A stretch of 32,146 bases of DNA, taken from assembly GCA_018262455.1 (NCBI GenBank), contig JAGSPR010000073.1:1-32146 (forward strand). Direction: 5' to 3'. The notes under the pieces are model-generated. The model saw only the letters and a program-made list of their open reading frames with translations, had not been told where the DNA came from and did not search any database. Each line of letters opens with the position of its first letter. The stretch's first letter is position 1. Shown here piece by piece: positions 1-11,669 of this stretch. The translations under genes and the position numbers were made by a program. This DNA is from Deltaproteobacteria bacterium (GTDB lineage: Bacteria > Myxococcota > Polyangia > Haliangiales > Haliangiaceae).

Positions 1-1021
1 CCTCGAGGTGGCTCGGATTGAACGCGAGCGAGATGTGCATCGCGTTCCCGTTCGGATCGATCCGGTCCGACGAGAAGCCGAGGTGGTACTTGACGTCGCC
101 ACCGCCCATCGCCTTCTCGGGCTCGATGTCCTCGAAGTGCCCGAACATGTCGCGTGCGGGGCGCCGGATGATCTGCTCGATCGCGGTGAGCCGGCCACGA
201 TGGGCCATGCCGAGCACGCACTCGATCGCGCCGAGCCGGGCGCCATGGGTCAGCACGAGGTCGAGCAGCGGGATGAGGCCCTCGCTGCCTTCGAGCGAGA
301 ACCGCTTCGTGCCCGGGTACTTGGTGTGGCAGAACCGCTCGAATTGCTCGGCGTTGATCAGCAGCTGGAGCATGCGGTGGCGGACATCGCGGGTGACCAG
401 TACCGGGATCTGGGTCTCCATCTTCTCGGCGAGCCACGAGCGCCGCGCCGGCGATGAGATGTGCATGAACTCGAGCCCGACCGAGCCCGCGTAGACGCGC
501 CGGAGGTGCTCGAGCAAGTCGCCGACCGTGGCGCGCGTCAGGCCGTGTACGCCGGTGGGCTCGATCACGCGATCGAGATCGCGGCTGGTGAAGCCCCAGC
601 TCGCCGCGTCGAGCTCGCTGATCGGAGCGGCCTCGATCAGGCCGAGGGGATCGAGCTTCGCCAGGAAGTGGCCACGCGTGCGGTACGCGTTGACGAGCGG
701 CCACACCGAAGGCCCGCCCATGACTGGCACCATGATCGGCGCCATCGTGACCGCACCGGGTCGCGCGAGGCTCGGGAGTGCCGCGCGCGCCGTCCCGTGG
801 CCGTTGCCATTCCCCTTGCCATTGCCACTGCTGACCACCTCCGTCGAGCCGCTCGTTGCCGCGGCGGTGGTGGTGGAGTGGCCGTTGCCCGTCGCGGGCC
901 GAGCACCGCTCAGGAGGTCGTGCCAGCTGGCGTCGACCGCATCGGGCTGCTCGGAGTACTGCTCGTAGAGCTCGTCGAGGAACCCCAGGGATCCGCCGAG
1001 CTCGAGGACATCGCGTGACAT
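1..1021 (-). CDS. sucA: 2-oxoglutarate dehydrogenase E1 component, N-terminal part (runs off left edge)
   Basis: This is the TPP-dependent E1 subunit that decarboxylates 2-oxoglutarate in the TCA cycle and passes the succinyl group to lipoylated SucB in the cytoplasm. It reads from ATG at 1021 and stays open to the window edge, so about 340 of the family's roughly 930 residues are visible. The N-terminus has the conserved helix FLDELYEQY, thought to dock E1 on the E2 core. A low-complexity Gly/Asn/Ser/Thr tether follows (about residues 40-75). Then come the family hallmarks RTRGHFLAKLDPLG, EFMHI, KRFSLEGSEGLIPLLD, GMAHRGRL, GDVKYHLG and AFNPSHLE. A 52-bp gap separates it from the lipoprotein gene upstream, so the pdxJ-lipoprotein-sucA run may be cotranscribed. 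The start is firm because ELGG...FLDELYEQYS begins within ten codons. The identification is very secure; the 3' end is not visible. Confidence 0.95.
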   Translation of the reverse strand, partial: MSRDVLELGGSLGFLDELYEQYSEQPDAVDASWHDLLSGARPATGNGHSTTTAAATSGSTEVVSSGNGKGNGNGHGTARAALPSLARPGAVTMAPIMVPVMGGPSVWPLVNAYRTRGHFLAKLDPLGLIEAAPISELDAASWGFTSRDLDRVIEPTGVHGLTRATVGDLLEHLRRVYAGSVGLEFMHISSPARRSWLAEKMETQIPVLVTRDVRHRMLQLLINAEQFERFCHTKYPGTKRFSLEGSEGLIPLLDLVLTHGARLGAIECVLGMAHRGRLTAIEQIIRRPARDMFGHFEDIEPEKAMGGGDVKYHLGFSSDRIDPNGNAMHISLAFNPSHLE

Positions 1022-1073
1022 GGCGAGAGAATACCCGTTCGGCTCGCGCAGGCGAACGCTCCTGCCGCGGAAG

Positions 1074-1727
1074 CTAGCGTGCCGAGGTGGTCGTCGCGCG
1101 CAGCACCTCGACCTGATCGGCGGGCAGCAGCGCGTTGTGCTCGACCCGGATCGCGCCGGCGCCCGCAAGCTTGCCGGCTTCGACCAGGACGAGCTTCGGG
1201 TTATCGGCGAGCACCAGCTCCTGGCCGACCGTGGCCAGGCTCGACAGCTCGATGAGCTCGAGCTCGGCGTCGTGCGTGATCACCAGCGAACCGGCGACGG
1301 CTTCGAGCAGCGGCATCGAGAGCGTGGTCATCGCGACGTTGGAGTCGATCTCGATCCGGCCCGCGTGCCGGAGCTGCGGCAGGAACACCGCGCGCACGTT
1401 GCCGTTGCCGATCACGCGGATCGTGCCGGTGACCTCGCGCAGCTCCTTGAGCGCGACCTCGTCGAGCCCGACCGTCGGGCCCACCACGAGGTCACCGCGG
1501 ACAAGCTCCAGCCTGCGGAGCGGCCCGAGCTGGAGCCGCGCGCCGGTCCGGATGACCAACCCGCCGACGGTCTTGCAGCCGGTGATCGCGGCGACATCCT
1601 CCTTCCCGGACAGCGTGATCACGCCCTCGGTCGGACAGCCAGCGGGCACCCCGCTTGGATGCACCGTGGTGGCCGGCCCGCACCCAAAGGCCGCTACGAC
1701 CAGCAGGCTACTTCGTGACGGGCGCAT
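1074..1727 (-). CDS. Putative lipoprotein with receptor-L-domain-like (leucine-rich) repeats
   Basis: The product is 217 aa of unknown function. The ATG at 1727 is preceded by GAGGTGAGG about 7 nt upstream and is followed by a short signal sequence ([16 protein letters not shown]). Cys16 sits in a somewhat degenerate lipobox (AFGC), so lipid anchoring is likely but not certain. The rest, from about residue 45, is a series of repeats of roughly 20-25 residues with alternating hydrophobic positions ([83 protein letters not shown]). This periodicity resembles receptor L-domains or Ecm33-like beta-helices. Two further cysteines (CPTEG, GCKTV) may form a disulfide. The first 20 nt overlap the end of pdxJ, which suggests coupled translation. 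No catalytic motif is visible; a surface binding or scaffold role is an inference. Confidence 0.75.
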   Translation of the reverse strand: MRPSRSSLLVVAAFGCGPATTVHPSGVPAGCPTEGVITLSGKEDVAAITGCKTVGGLVIRTGARLQLGPLRRLELVRGDLVVGPTVGLDEVALKELREVTGTIRVIGNGNVRAVFLPQLRHAGRIEIDSNVAMTTLSMPLLEAVAGSLVITHDAELELIELSSLATVGQELVLADNPKLVLVEAGKLAGAGAIRVEHNALLPADQVEVLRATTTSAR

Positions 1728-2463
1728 CGACGGCCTCACCTCGGCACACGCGGACATAGCGCCGGACGGTCTCGGCGAGGCCGACGTACAGCGCATCCGC
1801 GATCAGCGCGTGGCCGATCGACACCTCGATGATCTCGGGGACCTCGCGGGACACGAGCGGCATGTTGCGCAGATCGAGATCGTGACCGGCGTTGACTGCC
1901 ATGCCGGCGGCGACGGCAGCGCGGGCGGTGGCCTGCAGGCGAGCCAGCTCCTCCTCGAGCCGGGGCGTGCCCCAGGCCGAGGCGAATGGCTCGGTGTAGA
2001 TCTCGACCCGGTCGACCCCGGTCGCGGCGGCCGCGGCCATCGCCTCGGGGACCGGATCGACGAAGATCGCGGTGCGAATTCCCTTGGCCTTGAGGCGCGC
2101 GATGATCGGCGCCACCACCGCGTGCTGACGCGGCAAGTCCCAGCCATGATCGCTCGTGACCTCGCCCGGCTTCACCGGCACGAGGGTGAACTGCGTGACC
2201 CGGAGCTCCAGGGCGATCGCCACGAGCTCCTCGCGATCGTCGCCTTCGAGGTTGAACTCGGCCCCACGCTTTTCGCACAGCGCCCGCAACGTCCGGACGT
2301 CATCGACGCGGGTGTGGCGGTTGTCGGCGCGCCAGTGCAGCGTGAGACCGTACGCACCGTGATCGAGACAGGTCGCCCCGGCGACCTTCGGCGACGGGTT
2401 GGTCCCGCCGCGCGAGTTGCGGAGTAGCGCGATCTTGTTGAGGTTCACCGACAGGTTCGGCAC
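1708..2463 (-). CDS. pdxJ: Pyridoxine 5'-phosphate synthase PdxJ
   Basis: PdxJ condenses 1-deoxy-D-xylulose 5-phosphate with 3-amino-2-oxopropyl phosphate to give pyridoxine 5'-phosphate, the last ring-forming step of the DXP-dependent vitamin B6 pathway (cytoplasmic TIM barrel). I chose the GTG at 2463 because the product then begins [20 protein letters not shown], the usual PdxJ N-terminus, and gives 251 aa, normal for the family. An ATG at 2505 would add 14 uncharacteristic residues. Family motifs present are [54 protein letters not shown] and [17 protein letters not shown]. The gene is divergent from the Lon-like gene, with about 100 bp between starts. Its 3' end overlaps the following lipoprotein gene by 20 nt. 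The start codon lacks a clear Shine-Dalgarno sequence, so the exact start is less sure than the identity. Confidence 0.95.
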   Translation of the reverse strand: MPNLSVNLNKIALLRNSRGGTNPSPKVAGATCLDHGAYGLTLHWRADNRHTRVDDVRTLRALCEKRGAEFNLEGDDREELVAIALELRVTQFTLVPVKPGEVTSDHGWDLPRQHAVVAPIIARLKAKGIRTAIFVDPVPEAMAAAAATGVDRVEIYTEPFASAWGTPRLEEELARLQATARAAVAAGMAVNAGHDLDLRNMPLVSREVPEIIEVSIGHALIADALYVGLAETVRRYVRVCRGEAVDAPVTK

Positions 2464-2551
2464 GTGCGCGTCATAGCATGTCGGCGCGCTCCCCGCCCAA
2501 GACATACCTGCAGCGGAAGGCCTGCAGGATCGCAGCTTTGAGCATACGCTT

Positions 2552-2557
2552 GGAGGA
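2552..2557 (+). promoter_or_regulatory. Ribosome binding site of the Lon-like gene
   Basis: GGAGGA lies 4 nt before the ATG at 2562. It decides the start in favour of 2562 over an in-frame upstream start at 2478 that has no such site. Confidence 0.75.
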
Positions 2558-2561
2558 ACCC

Positions 2562-4667
2562 ATGAACGTCGAGCAGCTCGTGGTCGAGCTCGAGACCGCC
2601 GATCCTCGGCGGCGCAACGCGCTCGCGCGCGCGGGCGCTGCCAGCGCGACCGAGGACGAGCTGCTCGCGGTGATCCGACTGCTCGTCAATCCGGTGAAGT
2701 CGGTGCGACTCGGCGCGATGGAGGTGCTCGCGTACGCGCGGTTCCGGCCCGCGATGCCCTACCTGGTCGATGTCACCCGCAAGCGCAGCGGCGACGATCG
2801 GGTGTTCGCGGCGCGGGCGGTCGCCGCGATGATCGAGACCGAAGACAAGGAGCTCGAGCGGTTCGCGCGGCAGTGGGTCGCGAGCAACGATCCCGTGCTC
2901 GAGCTACACGGCGCGACGATCCTCAACAAGCTCGGGCTCACGCTCGCACCACCGGCGCCGACAGCCCATCGTCCGCCCGGTCCGCCCAGCGCGCCGAAGC
3001 CCCCGAGCCCGCCGCAGGACCCGGAGCCGCCCGACGAGATGCGGCCCGAGGATCCGTGGACCGAGCTGCGCAGCGAGCAGGAGCTCCGACGAGACTTCGA
3101 TGAGCTGCCGCTGAGCGACGATGCCCGCGCCGAGATCACGCGCGAGCTCGAGCGGATGCGCGCGCTGCCCGCCGAGCACCCGGAGTACGAGGGCATCCGT
3201 GCGTTCCTCCGGTATGTGCGCGACCTGCCGTGGGGCAAGCGCTCGCCAGCCACGCCGCCGATCGCCGAGGTCTCGCGCGTCCTCGACGAGCGCCACTGGG
3301 GCCTACGCGACGCGAAGCGTCAGGTCCTCGAGTACATCGCGGTGGAGCAGCTCCGCGGACGTCCGCAGGCGCGCGTGCTGTGCCTCGTCGGTCCACCGGG
3401 GGTCGGCAAGACCTCGTTCGCGCGCGCCGTCGCGCGCTCGATGCAGCGACCGTTCGCGGTGCTGTCGCTCGGCGGCGTCGACGACGAGGTCCAGATCCGC
3501 GGCTTCGAACGCACCTACATCCGGTCGCGCCCGGGTCGCGTGATCCGCGCGATGGTCAAGGCGAGCGTGATGAATCCGGTGATGCTGCTGGACGAGATCG
3601 ACAAGCTCGGCCGGCGGTGGAGCGATCCGGCGGCCGCCCTGCTCGAGCTGCTCGATCCGGAGACCAACACGAGCTTCGTCGACAGCTACCTGCAGTTCGG
3701 CTTCGACTTCTCGCAGACCTTGTTCATCTGCTCGGCGAACGTGGGTGACCAGATCGACCCGGTGCTGCGCGACCGCATGGAGATCATCGAGCTCGAGGGC
3801 TACACCGCGCGCGACAAGATCGTGCTCGCGATGAAGCACCTCGTCCCTGCGGCGGTGGCGGAATCGGGGTTGTCGCCTGGCTCGCTCGGGTTCACCGAGG
3901 CGGCGCTCGAGATGCTCGTTCGCGAGTACTCGGCCGAGCCCGGCGTGCGAGATCTCGCGCGGGCGATCACCAGCGTGTGTCGCGCCCACGTCCATCGCAA
4001 CGCCGAGCGAGGCGGCGGCTCCCGGCCCGCCCCGGTCACGTTCGATGCCGCCGAGCTTCCCGGGATCCTCGGCAAGCCCAGGCGGCGGCGGCGGCTCGCC
4101 CAGGATCAGCTGGCGCCGGGCTGCGCGTACGGGCTGTCCTGGACCGCCAGTGATGGCGAGCTGCTCCCCGTCGAGTGCGCGCTGCTTGCCCATGGCAGCG
4201 GCAAGCTCGTCGTGACCGGCCAGCTCGGCGAGGTGCTCAAGGAGTCGATCGAGATCGCGATCGCCGTGCTGCGGCGCTCGGCCACGCTGCTCGGCATCCC
4301 GGCAAGCTTTCGCGACGATCACGATCTCCACGTCCACCTGCCCGACACCGCGACCAAGAAGGAGGGCCCATCCGCCGGCGTCGCGATCGCGGTCGCCCTC
4401 TACTCTCATCTCCAGCATCGCCCCACGCGCGCCGATACCGGGATGACCGGGGAGCTCACGCTGCATGGCCGCGTCACCGCGATCGGCGGCGTCAAGACGA
4501 AGCTGCTCGCCGCGATGGCCGCGGGCCTGCGCAGGGTCATCCTTCCCGAGGACAACCGCATCGACGTCGAGCACGACTTCGAAGGAGAGACGCCGCCGGT
4601 CGAGCTGGTCTACGTCCGCACGCTGGACGAGGCGATCGCCGCAGCGTTCGAAGGACACGTGCTATAG
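2562..4667 (+). CDS. Lon-type ATP-dependent protease with HEAT-like N-terminal domain
   Basis: This 701-aa AAA+ serine protease should unfold and degrade cytoplasmic proteins using ATP. Residues 1 to about 125 look like HEAT-like helical repeats (for example [25 protein letters not shown] and [12 protein letters not shown]) instead of the usual Lon substrate-binding N-domain. A Pro-rich linker (about 130-165) follows, then a Lon-like helical linker with LPWGKRS. The AAA+ module has Walker A GPPGVGKT (277-284), Walker B LLDEID (Asp344-Glu345) and a sensor-like FICSAN. The C-terminal peptidase has KEGPSAGVA with catalytic Ser604 and GGVKTK with catalytic Lys645, about the same spacing as the Ser679/Lys722 dyad of E. 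coli Lon. All active-site residues are intact, so the protein should be active. It is shorter than classical Lon (about 780-820 aa). A secreted S9 peptidase gene follows after 8 nt. It is probably an accessory Lon rather than the housekeeping one, by inference from the divergent N-terminus. Confidence 0.93.
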   Translation: MNVEQLVVELETADPRRRNALARAGAASATEDELLAVIRLLVNPVKSVRLGAMEVLAYARFRPAMPYLVDVTRKRSGDDRVFAARAVAAMIETEDKELERFARQWVASNDPVLELHGATILNKLGLTLAPPAPTAHRPPGPPSAPKPPSPPQDPEPPDEMRPEDPWTELRSEQELRRDFDELPLSDDARAEITRELERMRALPAEHPEYEGIRAFLRYVRDLPWGKRSPATPPIAEVSRVLDERHWGLRDAKRQVLEYIAVEQLRGRPQARVLCLVGPPGVGKTSFARAVARSMQRPFAVLSLGGVDDEVQIRGFERTYIRSRPGRVIRAMVKASVMNPVMLLDEIDKLGRRWSDPAAALLELLDPETNTSFVDSYLQFGFDFSQTLFICSANVGDQIDPVLRDRMEIIELEGYTARDKIVLAMKHLVPAAVAESGLSPGSLGFTEAALEMLVREYSAEPGVRDLARAITSVCRAHVHRNAERGGGSRPAPVTFDAAELPGILGKPRRRRRLAQDQLAPGCAYGLSWTASDGELLPVECALLAHGSGKLVVTGQLGEVLKESIEIAIAVLRRSATLLGIPASFRDDHDLHVHLPDTATKKEGPSAGVAIAVALYSHLQHRPTRADTGMTGELTLHGRVTAIGGVKTKLLAAMAAGLRRVILPEDNRIDVEHDFEGETPPVELVYVRTLDEAIAAAFEGHVL

Positions 4668-4675
4668 CCCGGCGC

Positions 4676-7099
4676 ATGCGAATCCCGATCGCCCTGTTGC
4701 TCCTCGCATCCTCGACGGCACTGGCCGATGATCTGACCTACCAGCGGCCGCCGAAGGCAGTCGCGAACCTGGTCGACGCGCCGCCGATTCCGAGCACATC
4801 GCTGGGGCCCGATCACGTGACGCTGCTGCTCGCGACGAGCCGCCCGTTCCCGTCGATCGCGGAGGTCGCCGAGCCGGAGCTCCGGCTGGCGGGGCTGCGC
4901 ATCAACCCGAAGAACCGGGCGACGGCTCGGCGCGGGTTCTCGCAGAAGCTCGAGCTACTGGACACGAGGGCCAAGGGCGCGACGCCCCGCGCGATCCGCG
5001 GCATCCCCGATGGCGCGCGGCTCGGGGACCTCGCGTGGTCGCCCGACGGCAAGCACCTCGCATTCACGGTCACCGAGGCCGAGGCGATCAAGCTGTGGCT
5101 CGCCGACGTCAAGGAGTCCTCGGCCAAGCAGCTCGTGACGATCGCGATGTCGGGCACCAGCGGCAGGCCGTGCGAGTGGACGCCGGACTCGCGCACGCTC
5201 GTGTGCCGGACGGTCCCGCGCGACGCCAGGGCCCCGGTCGCCGCGCCAGCCGTGCCGACCGGCCCGATCGTCCAGGAGAACGCCGGCACGAAGAAGCCCG
5301 CGACCACCAACCCGGATCTGCTCGCGAGCGCCGCGGACGAGCGGTTGTTCGAGAACTACCTGACCTCGCAGATCGACCTCGTCGGGCTCGACGGCAAGGT
5401 CACCTCCGTGGGCAAGCCGGCGCTGTACACCGGCGCGTCGCCGTCCCCCGACGGCAAGCTGCTGATCGTCGACGCCGTGCACCGTCCGTTCTCCTACCGC
5501 GTCACGATCGACCGGTTCCCCGTGCGCACCGACGTGTGGTCTCTCGATGGCAAGCTGGTTACCACGCTCGCCGATCTCAAGCTGGCCGAGGAAGTCCCGT
5601 CGGACTTCGATGGTGTGCGTACGGGTCGCCGTGCGATCGACTGGCGCTCGGATGCACCGGCGACGGCGTGCTGGGTCGAGGCGCAGGACGGCGGAGATCC
5701 GAAGCGGGCCGCGAGTGTGCGCGACACGATCGACTGCGCGGCCGCGCCATTCACCAGGCCGGCGCGCCTCGCGAGCCTGCCGCTCCGCTACGGCGGCATC
5801 CGGTGGGGCAACGGCGGGCTGGCGCTCGTCACCGAAGGCTGGTGGAAGGATCGCAAGTCGCGGACGTACGTCGTCGCGCCCGACGATGCGAAGACCAAGC
5901 CGCGCGTGCTCTGGGATCGCTCGTCCGAGGATCGCTACGCCGACCCGGGCTCGCCGGTGATGCGGCGCGAGCCGAGCGGCCAGTGGGTCCTCCACGTGAC
6001 CAGCAAGGGCAACCTGCTGCTCACCGGCGCAGGCGCCTCGCCCGAGGGCGATCGTCCGTTCTTCGATCGCCTCGATCTCGCCACTGGCAAGTCCGAGCGA
6101 ATCTGGCGGTCCGACGGCGAACAGTTCGCGAGCGTCAGAGACGTGCTGGATCAGGATGGCGTCGACGTCGTGATGTCCCGCGAGTCACCCACCGCGCCGC
6201 CCCAGCTCTACGCCTACTCGTTCGCCGACAAGAAGGAGCGCCAGCTCACGAAGTTCACGCACCCGGTGCCCGAGCTCGCGAAGATCAAGAAGCAGCTCAT
6301 CAAGTGGAAGCGCAAGGACGGGCTCGAGCTGTCCGGCATGCTCTACCTGCCACCCGGGTTCCGGCCCAAGCAAGATCCGGCGCTCCCGGTCGTGGTCTGG
6401 GTCTATCCGCAAGAGTTCAAGAGCGCCGCGGCGGCGTCGCAGGTGAGCAACTCGCCGTACCGCTTCGTCTATCCATCGTGGGGCGGCCCCCTGTTCGCGC
6501 TGACGCAGGGCTACGCGGTCGTCGACGATCCGGCGTTCGCGATCGTCGGCGAAGGCAAGACCGAGCCCAACGACAGCTACGTCGAGCAGCTCACCGCCGA
6601 TGCGGCCTCGCTGGTCGACGCGGTGGTCGCGATGGGCGTCGGCGATCGCGATCGGTTCGCGGTCGGCGGCCACTCATACGGTGCGTTCACCACGGTCAAC
6701 CTGCTGGCCCACACGAACGTGTTCCGCACCGGCATCGCGCGTTCCGGCGCGTACAACCGGACGCTGACGCCGTTCGGCTTCCAGTCCGAGGAGCGCACCT
6801 ACTGGGAGGCGGCGAAGGCCTACGACGCGATGTCGCCGTTCCGGTTCGCCGACCAGATCGACGAGCCCCTGCTGCTGATCCATGGCACCGCCGACAACAA
6901 CACCGGCACGTTCCCGATCCAGAGCGAGCGTCTGTTCGCGGCGATGCAGGGCCTCGGCGGTCGCGTGCGCTACGTGCAGTTGCCGGCGGAAGCGCATGGC
7001 TATCGCGCGCGCGAGTCCGCGCTTCACGTGCTGTGGGAACAGGTGCGATGGCTCGACACGTACGTGAAGCACCCCAAGCAGCGGCCCGCCGCGAAGTGA
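4676..7099 (+). CDS. Secreted S9-family serine peptidase (prolyl oligopeptidase fold)
   Basis: The product is 807 aa with a cleavable signal peptide (MRIPIALLLLASSTALA, cleavage near residue 18), so it acts outside the cytoplasmic membrane. The middle is a beta-propeller region with TolB/PD40-like blades (LAWSPDGKHLAFTV, PSPDGKLLIV). The C-terminal alpha/beta hydrolase domain carries the catalytic triad: Ser667 in GGHSYGAF, Asp740 in LIHGTADNN and His774 in PAEAHGYRA. The sequence around GYAVVDDPAFAIVGEG and NDSYVEQL resembles the glutamyl-endopeptidase/acylaminoacyl-peptidase branch of S9 more than prolyl oligopeptidase proper. Substrate preference cannot be fixed from sequence alone. The start is only 8 nt after the Lon-like stop, so the two genes are probably one transcript even though one enzyme is cytoplasmic and the other exported. 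Confidence 0.93.
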   Translation: MRIPIALLLLASSTALADDLTYQRPPKAVANLVDAPPIPSTSLGPDHVTLLLATSRPFPSIAEVAEPELRLAGLRINPKNRATARRGFSQKLELLDTRAKGATPRAIRGIPDGARLGDLAWSPDGKHLAFTVTEAEAIKLWLADVKESSAKQLVTIAMSGTSGRPCEWTPDSRTLVCRTVPRDARAPVAAPAVPTGPIVQENAGTKKPATTNPDLLASAADERLFENYLTSQIDLVGLDGKVTSVGKPALYTGASPSPDGKLLIVDAVHRPFSYRVTIDRFPVRTDVWSLDGKLVTTLADLKLAEEVPSDFDGVRTGRRAIDWRSDAPATACWVEAQDGGDPKRAASVRDTIDCAAAPFTRPARLASLPLRYGGIRWGNGGLALVTEGWWKDRKSRTYVVAPDDAKTKPRVLWDRSSEDRYADPGSPVMRREPSGQWVLHVTSKGNLLLTGAGASPEGDRPFFDRLDLATGKSERIWRSDGEQFASVRDVLDQDGVDVVMSRESPTAPPQLYAYSFADKKERQLTKFTHPVPELAKIKKQLIKWKRKDGLELSGMLYLPPGFRPKQDPALPVVVWVYPQEFKSAAAASQVSNSPYRFVYPSWGGPLFALTQGYAVVDDPAFAIVGEGKTEPNDSYVEQLTADAASLVDAVVAMGVGDRDRFAVGGHSYGAFTTVNLLAHTNVFRTGIARSGAYNRTLTPFGFQSEERTYWEAAKAYDAMSPFRFADQIDEPLLLIHGTADNNTGTFPIQSERLFAAMQGLGGRVRYVQLPAEAHGYRARESALHVLWEQVRWLDTYVKHPKQRPAAK

Positions 7100-7283
7100 T
7101 CGCCGACGCAGCGCGGGCTTGATGCCGGGCCAGCCGTGCGCCGGTGGCCAGGCGCGACGTGCTGCCACGTGCGCGCACGGCGATCCGCATGAGCATTCGT
7201 GCTCGGTCGTCGGATCGCGCGGCGGAACACGCCATGCACCACGACGACACCAGCCCCTTCGCCAGTCCTGTTCCAAGGAGATC

Positions 7284-7813
7284 ATGCGCGTCTCAAAGCT
7301 CCTGCTGGTCGCGTGGCTGGCCTCGCCCGCCGCCGCCGAACCGCCAACCTGCGCGGTCGCCAAGCTCACCGTTCGCTCGCCGGCGTTCCCGGCGCATGGG
7401 GAGATCCCGAGCGAGTACACGTGCGACGGCCGCGAGATCTCGCCACCGCTGGTGTGGTCCGGCGTCCCGCGCGGCACCCGGAGCATCGTCATCCTGGTCG
7501 AGGACGCGACGACCGCGGCGTTCACCCACTGGATCGTCACCGGGCTTGGTGCCACCACGAGCTCGCTGGCGGGTGGCACCGCCCTGCCCCGCGGTGCGAT
7601 CGCGGGCAAGAACGATCTGCGCAAGGCTGGATGGACCGGGCCGTGCCCGGCGCGTGGCCGTCATCACTACACGTTCCGCGTGTTCGCGCTCGATGTCCCG
7701 CTCGGCAAGCAGGTCACGAGTCAGTCGCTTCCCGCCGCGCTCAACGGCCACGTGATCGCGACCGGAGAGCTCGTCGGGACGTACCAGCGGCAAGCCCAGA
7801 CGCTCGTGATGCG

Positions 7814-7817
<4 letters not shown>
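7284..7817 (+). CDS. Secreted YbhB/YbcL-family (PEBP, Raf-kinase-inhibitor-like) protein
   Basis: The product is 177 aa with a signal peptide (MRVSKLLLVAWLASPAAA). It belongs to the phosphatidylethanolamine-binding-protein fold of YbhB/YbcL. The family anion-binding elements are visible: IPSEYTCDGREISPPLVWSGVP (the Asp and Pro-Pro-Leu of the ligand pocket), a VEDATTAAFTHWIV segment where the classical DPDAP...HW has drifted to EDATT, and GPCPARGRHHYTFRVFALD (the conserved GPxPPxGxHxY signature). AAGGAG at 7275-7280 precedes the ATG and supports this start. The bacterial family has no firm biochemical role; ligand binding in the periplasm is the best guess. The final TAG overlaps the TAA of the convergent radical SAM gene, so no terminator can lie between the two genes. 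Confidence 0.9.
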
Positions 7818-10828
<3,011 letters not shown>

Positions 10829-10893
10829 CGGACGGGGGCGTGACGTATAGCAGAGGGTTTGCTGCGGGGGCTTCCTATTGTACGGTCCACCGC

Positions 10894-11574
10894 ATGAAGC
10901 GCCTCGCCTTCCTGCTGGCAGTGTCCGCGGCGTGCTCCAAGCAAGAGCCGCCAAGACCGGCCCCGCCCCCGGCCCCCGCCCCGGCGACCAAGGTCGTCCA
11001 GGGCCCGACGGCCGCCGCTGGCGACCCCGCCAAGCTACCGGCCGCGGGCACCGCCCCGACCCCGATCACGATCACCAAGGAGCTGGATCCGATGTGGAAC
11101 GCGCAGATCAAGACCCTGCAGGGCAAGGACACCAAGCTCGCCGCCTACAAGGGCAAGGCCCTCCTGCTCGTCAACGTCGCCTCCAAGTGCGGGCTGACCC
11201 CGCAGTACGAGACGCTCGAGGCGCTGCAGAAGAAGTACGAGACGAAGGGCTTCACCGTGATCGGCTTTCCGTGCAACCAGTTCGGCGGCCAGGAGCCGGG
11301 GAGCGCCAAGGACATCGAGACGTTCTGCTCGACGACCTATGGCGTGACGTTCCCGATGACCGAGAAGATCGACGTCAACGGCCCCCAGCGTCACGAGATC
11401 TACAAGGCGCTCACGCCGCTCGCCGATCCCAAGGGCCACACCGGCGACATCCGGTGGAACTTCGAGAAGTTCGTGGTCTCCGCCGACGGCACCAGGATCA
11501 CGCGCTTCGATCCCGAGACCAAGCCCGACGATCCGGCGCTGATCGCCGCGCTCGAAGCGGCCCTCCCGAAATGA
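10894..11574 (+). CDS. Lipoprotein glutathione/thioredoxin peroxidase
   Basis: This thiol peroxidase of the GPx family reduces hydrogen or lipid peroxides, probably at the expense of thioredoxin, since bacterial Cys-GPx enzymes are rarely glutathione dependent. The 226-aa product starts with a lipoprotein signal (MKRLAFLLAVSAAC, lipobox SAAC, lipid Cys14) and a Pro/Ala-rich tether to about residue 45. The GPx domain then has peroxidatic Cys99 in NVASKCGLT, Gln129 in FPCNQFGGQEPG and Trp188 in WNFEKF. FPCNQF also supplies Cys127, and the later segment TFCSTTYG carries another Cys that could resolve the disulfide. The start at 10894 is supported by the signal sequence. It diverges from the radical SAM gene with 65 bp between starts. 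Membrane anchoring suggests defence of envelope lipids; that is inference. Confidence 0.93.
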   Translation: MKRLAFLLAVSAACSKQEPPRPAPPPAPAPATKVVQGPTAAAGDPAKLPAAGTAPTPITITKELDPMWNAQIKTLQGKDTKLAAYKGKALLLVNVASKCGLTPQYETLEALQKKYETKGFTVIGFPCNQFGGQEPGSAKDIETFCSTTYGVTFPMTEKIDVNGPQRHEIYKALTPLADPKGHTGDIRWNFEKFVVSADGTRITRFDPETKPDDPALIAALEAALPK

Positions 11575-11578
11575 CGCC

Positions 11579-11596
11579 GGTCCCCTTTGGGGGACC
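11579..11596. terminator. Hairpin between convergent gpx-like and endonuclease-family genes
   Basis: A perfect 7-bp stem (GGTCCCC at 11579-11585, GGGGACC at 11590-11596) with a 4-nt loop starts 5 nt after the peroxidase stop. It has no clear T-run on either strand, so factor-independent termination is uncertain. Confidence 0.45.
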
Positions 11597-11669
11597 CTCG
11601 CCATCGTGATCTTTCGATCCTTGCTTCGCGCGGACCGAAACAGATCGATCGGGCCCGGGTAGCGCGGCG

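Noticed and set aside
1022..1073. GCAGG/CCTGC hairpin before sucA
   Set aside because: It is a five-base stem with an eight-base loop and no T-run, expected by chance.
2507..2528. Two CCTGCAG copies 14 bp apart between pdxJ and the Lon-like gene
   Set aside because: The repeat is too short and common in GC-rich DNA to call an operator without conservation data.
3303..4658. 451-codon minus-strand frame opposite the Lon-like gene
   Set aside because: The composition is typical of an antisense shadow, with no recognisable domain. The plus strand encodes an intact protease.
7100..7283. Possible small Cys/His-rich peptide upstream of the PEBP-like gene
   Set aside because: It is only an upstream extension of the same frame. 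The ribosome site and signal peptide place the real start at 7284. I see no tRNA or strong hairpin here.
10829..10893. TATACG and TATTGT as sigma-70-like -10 boxes in the divergent radical SAM/peroxidase gap
   Set aside because: No -35 element at proper spacing for either; too weak to annotate.
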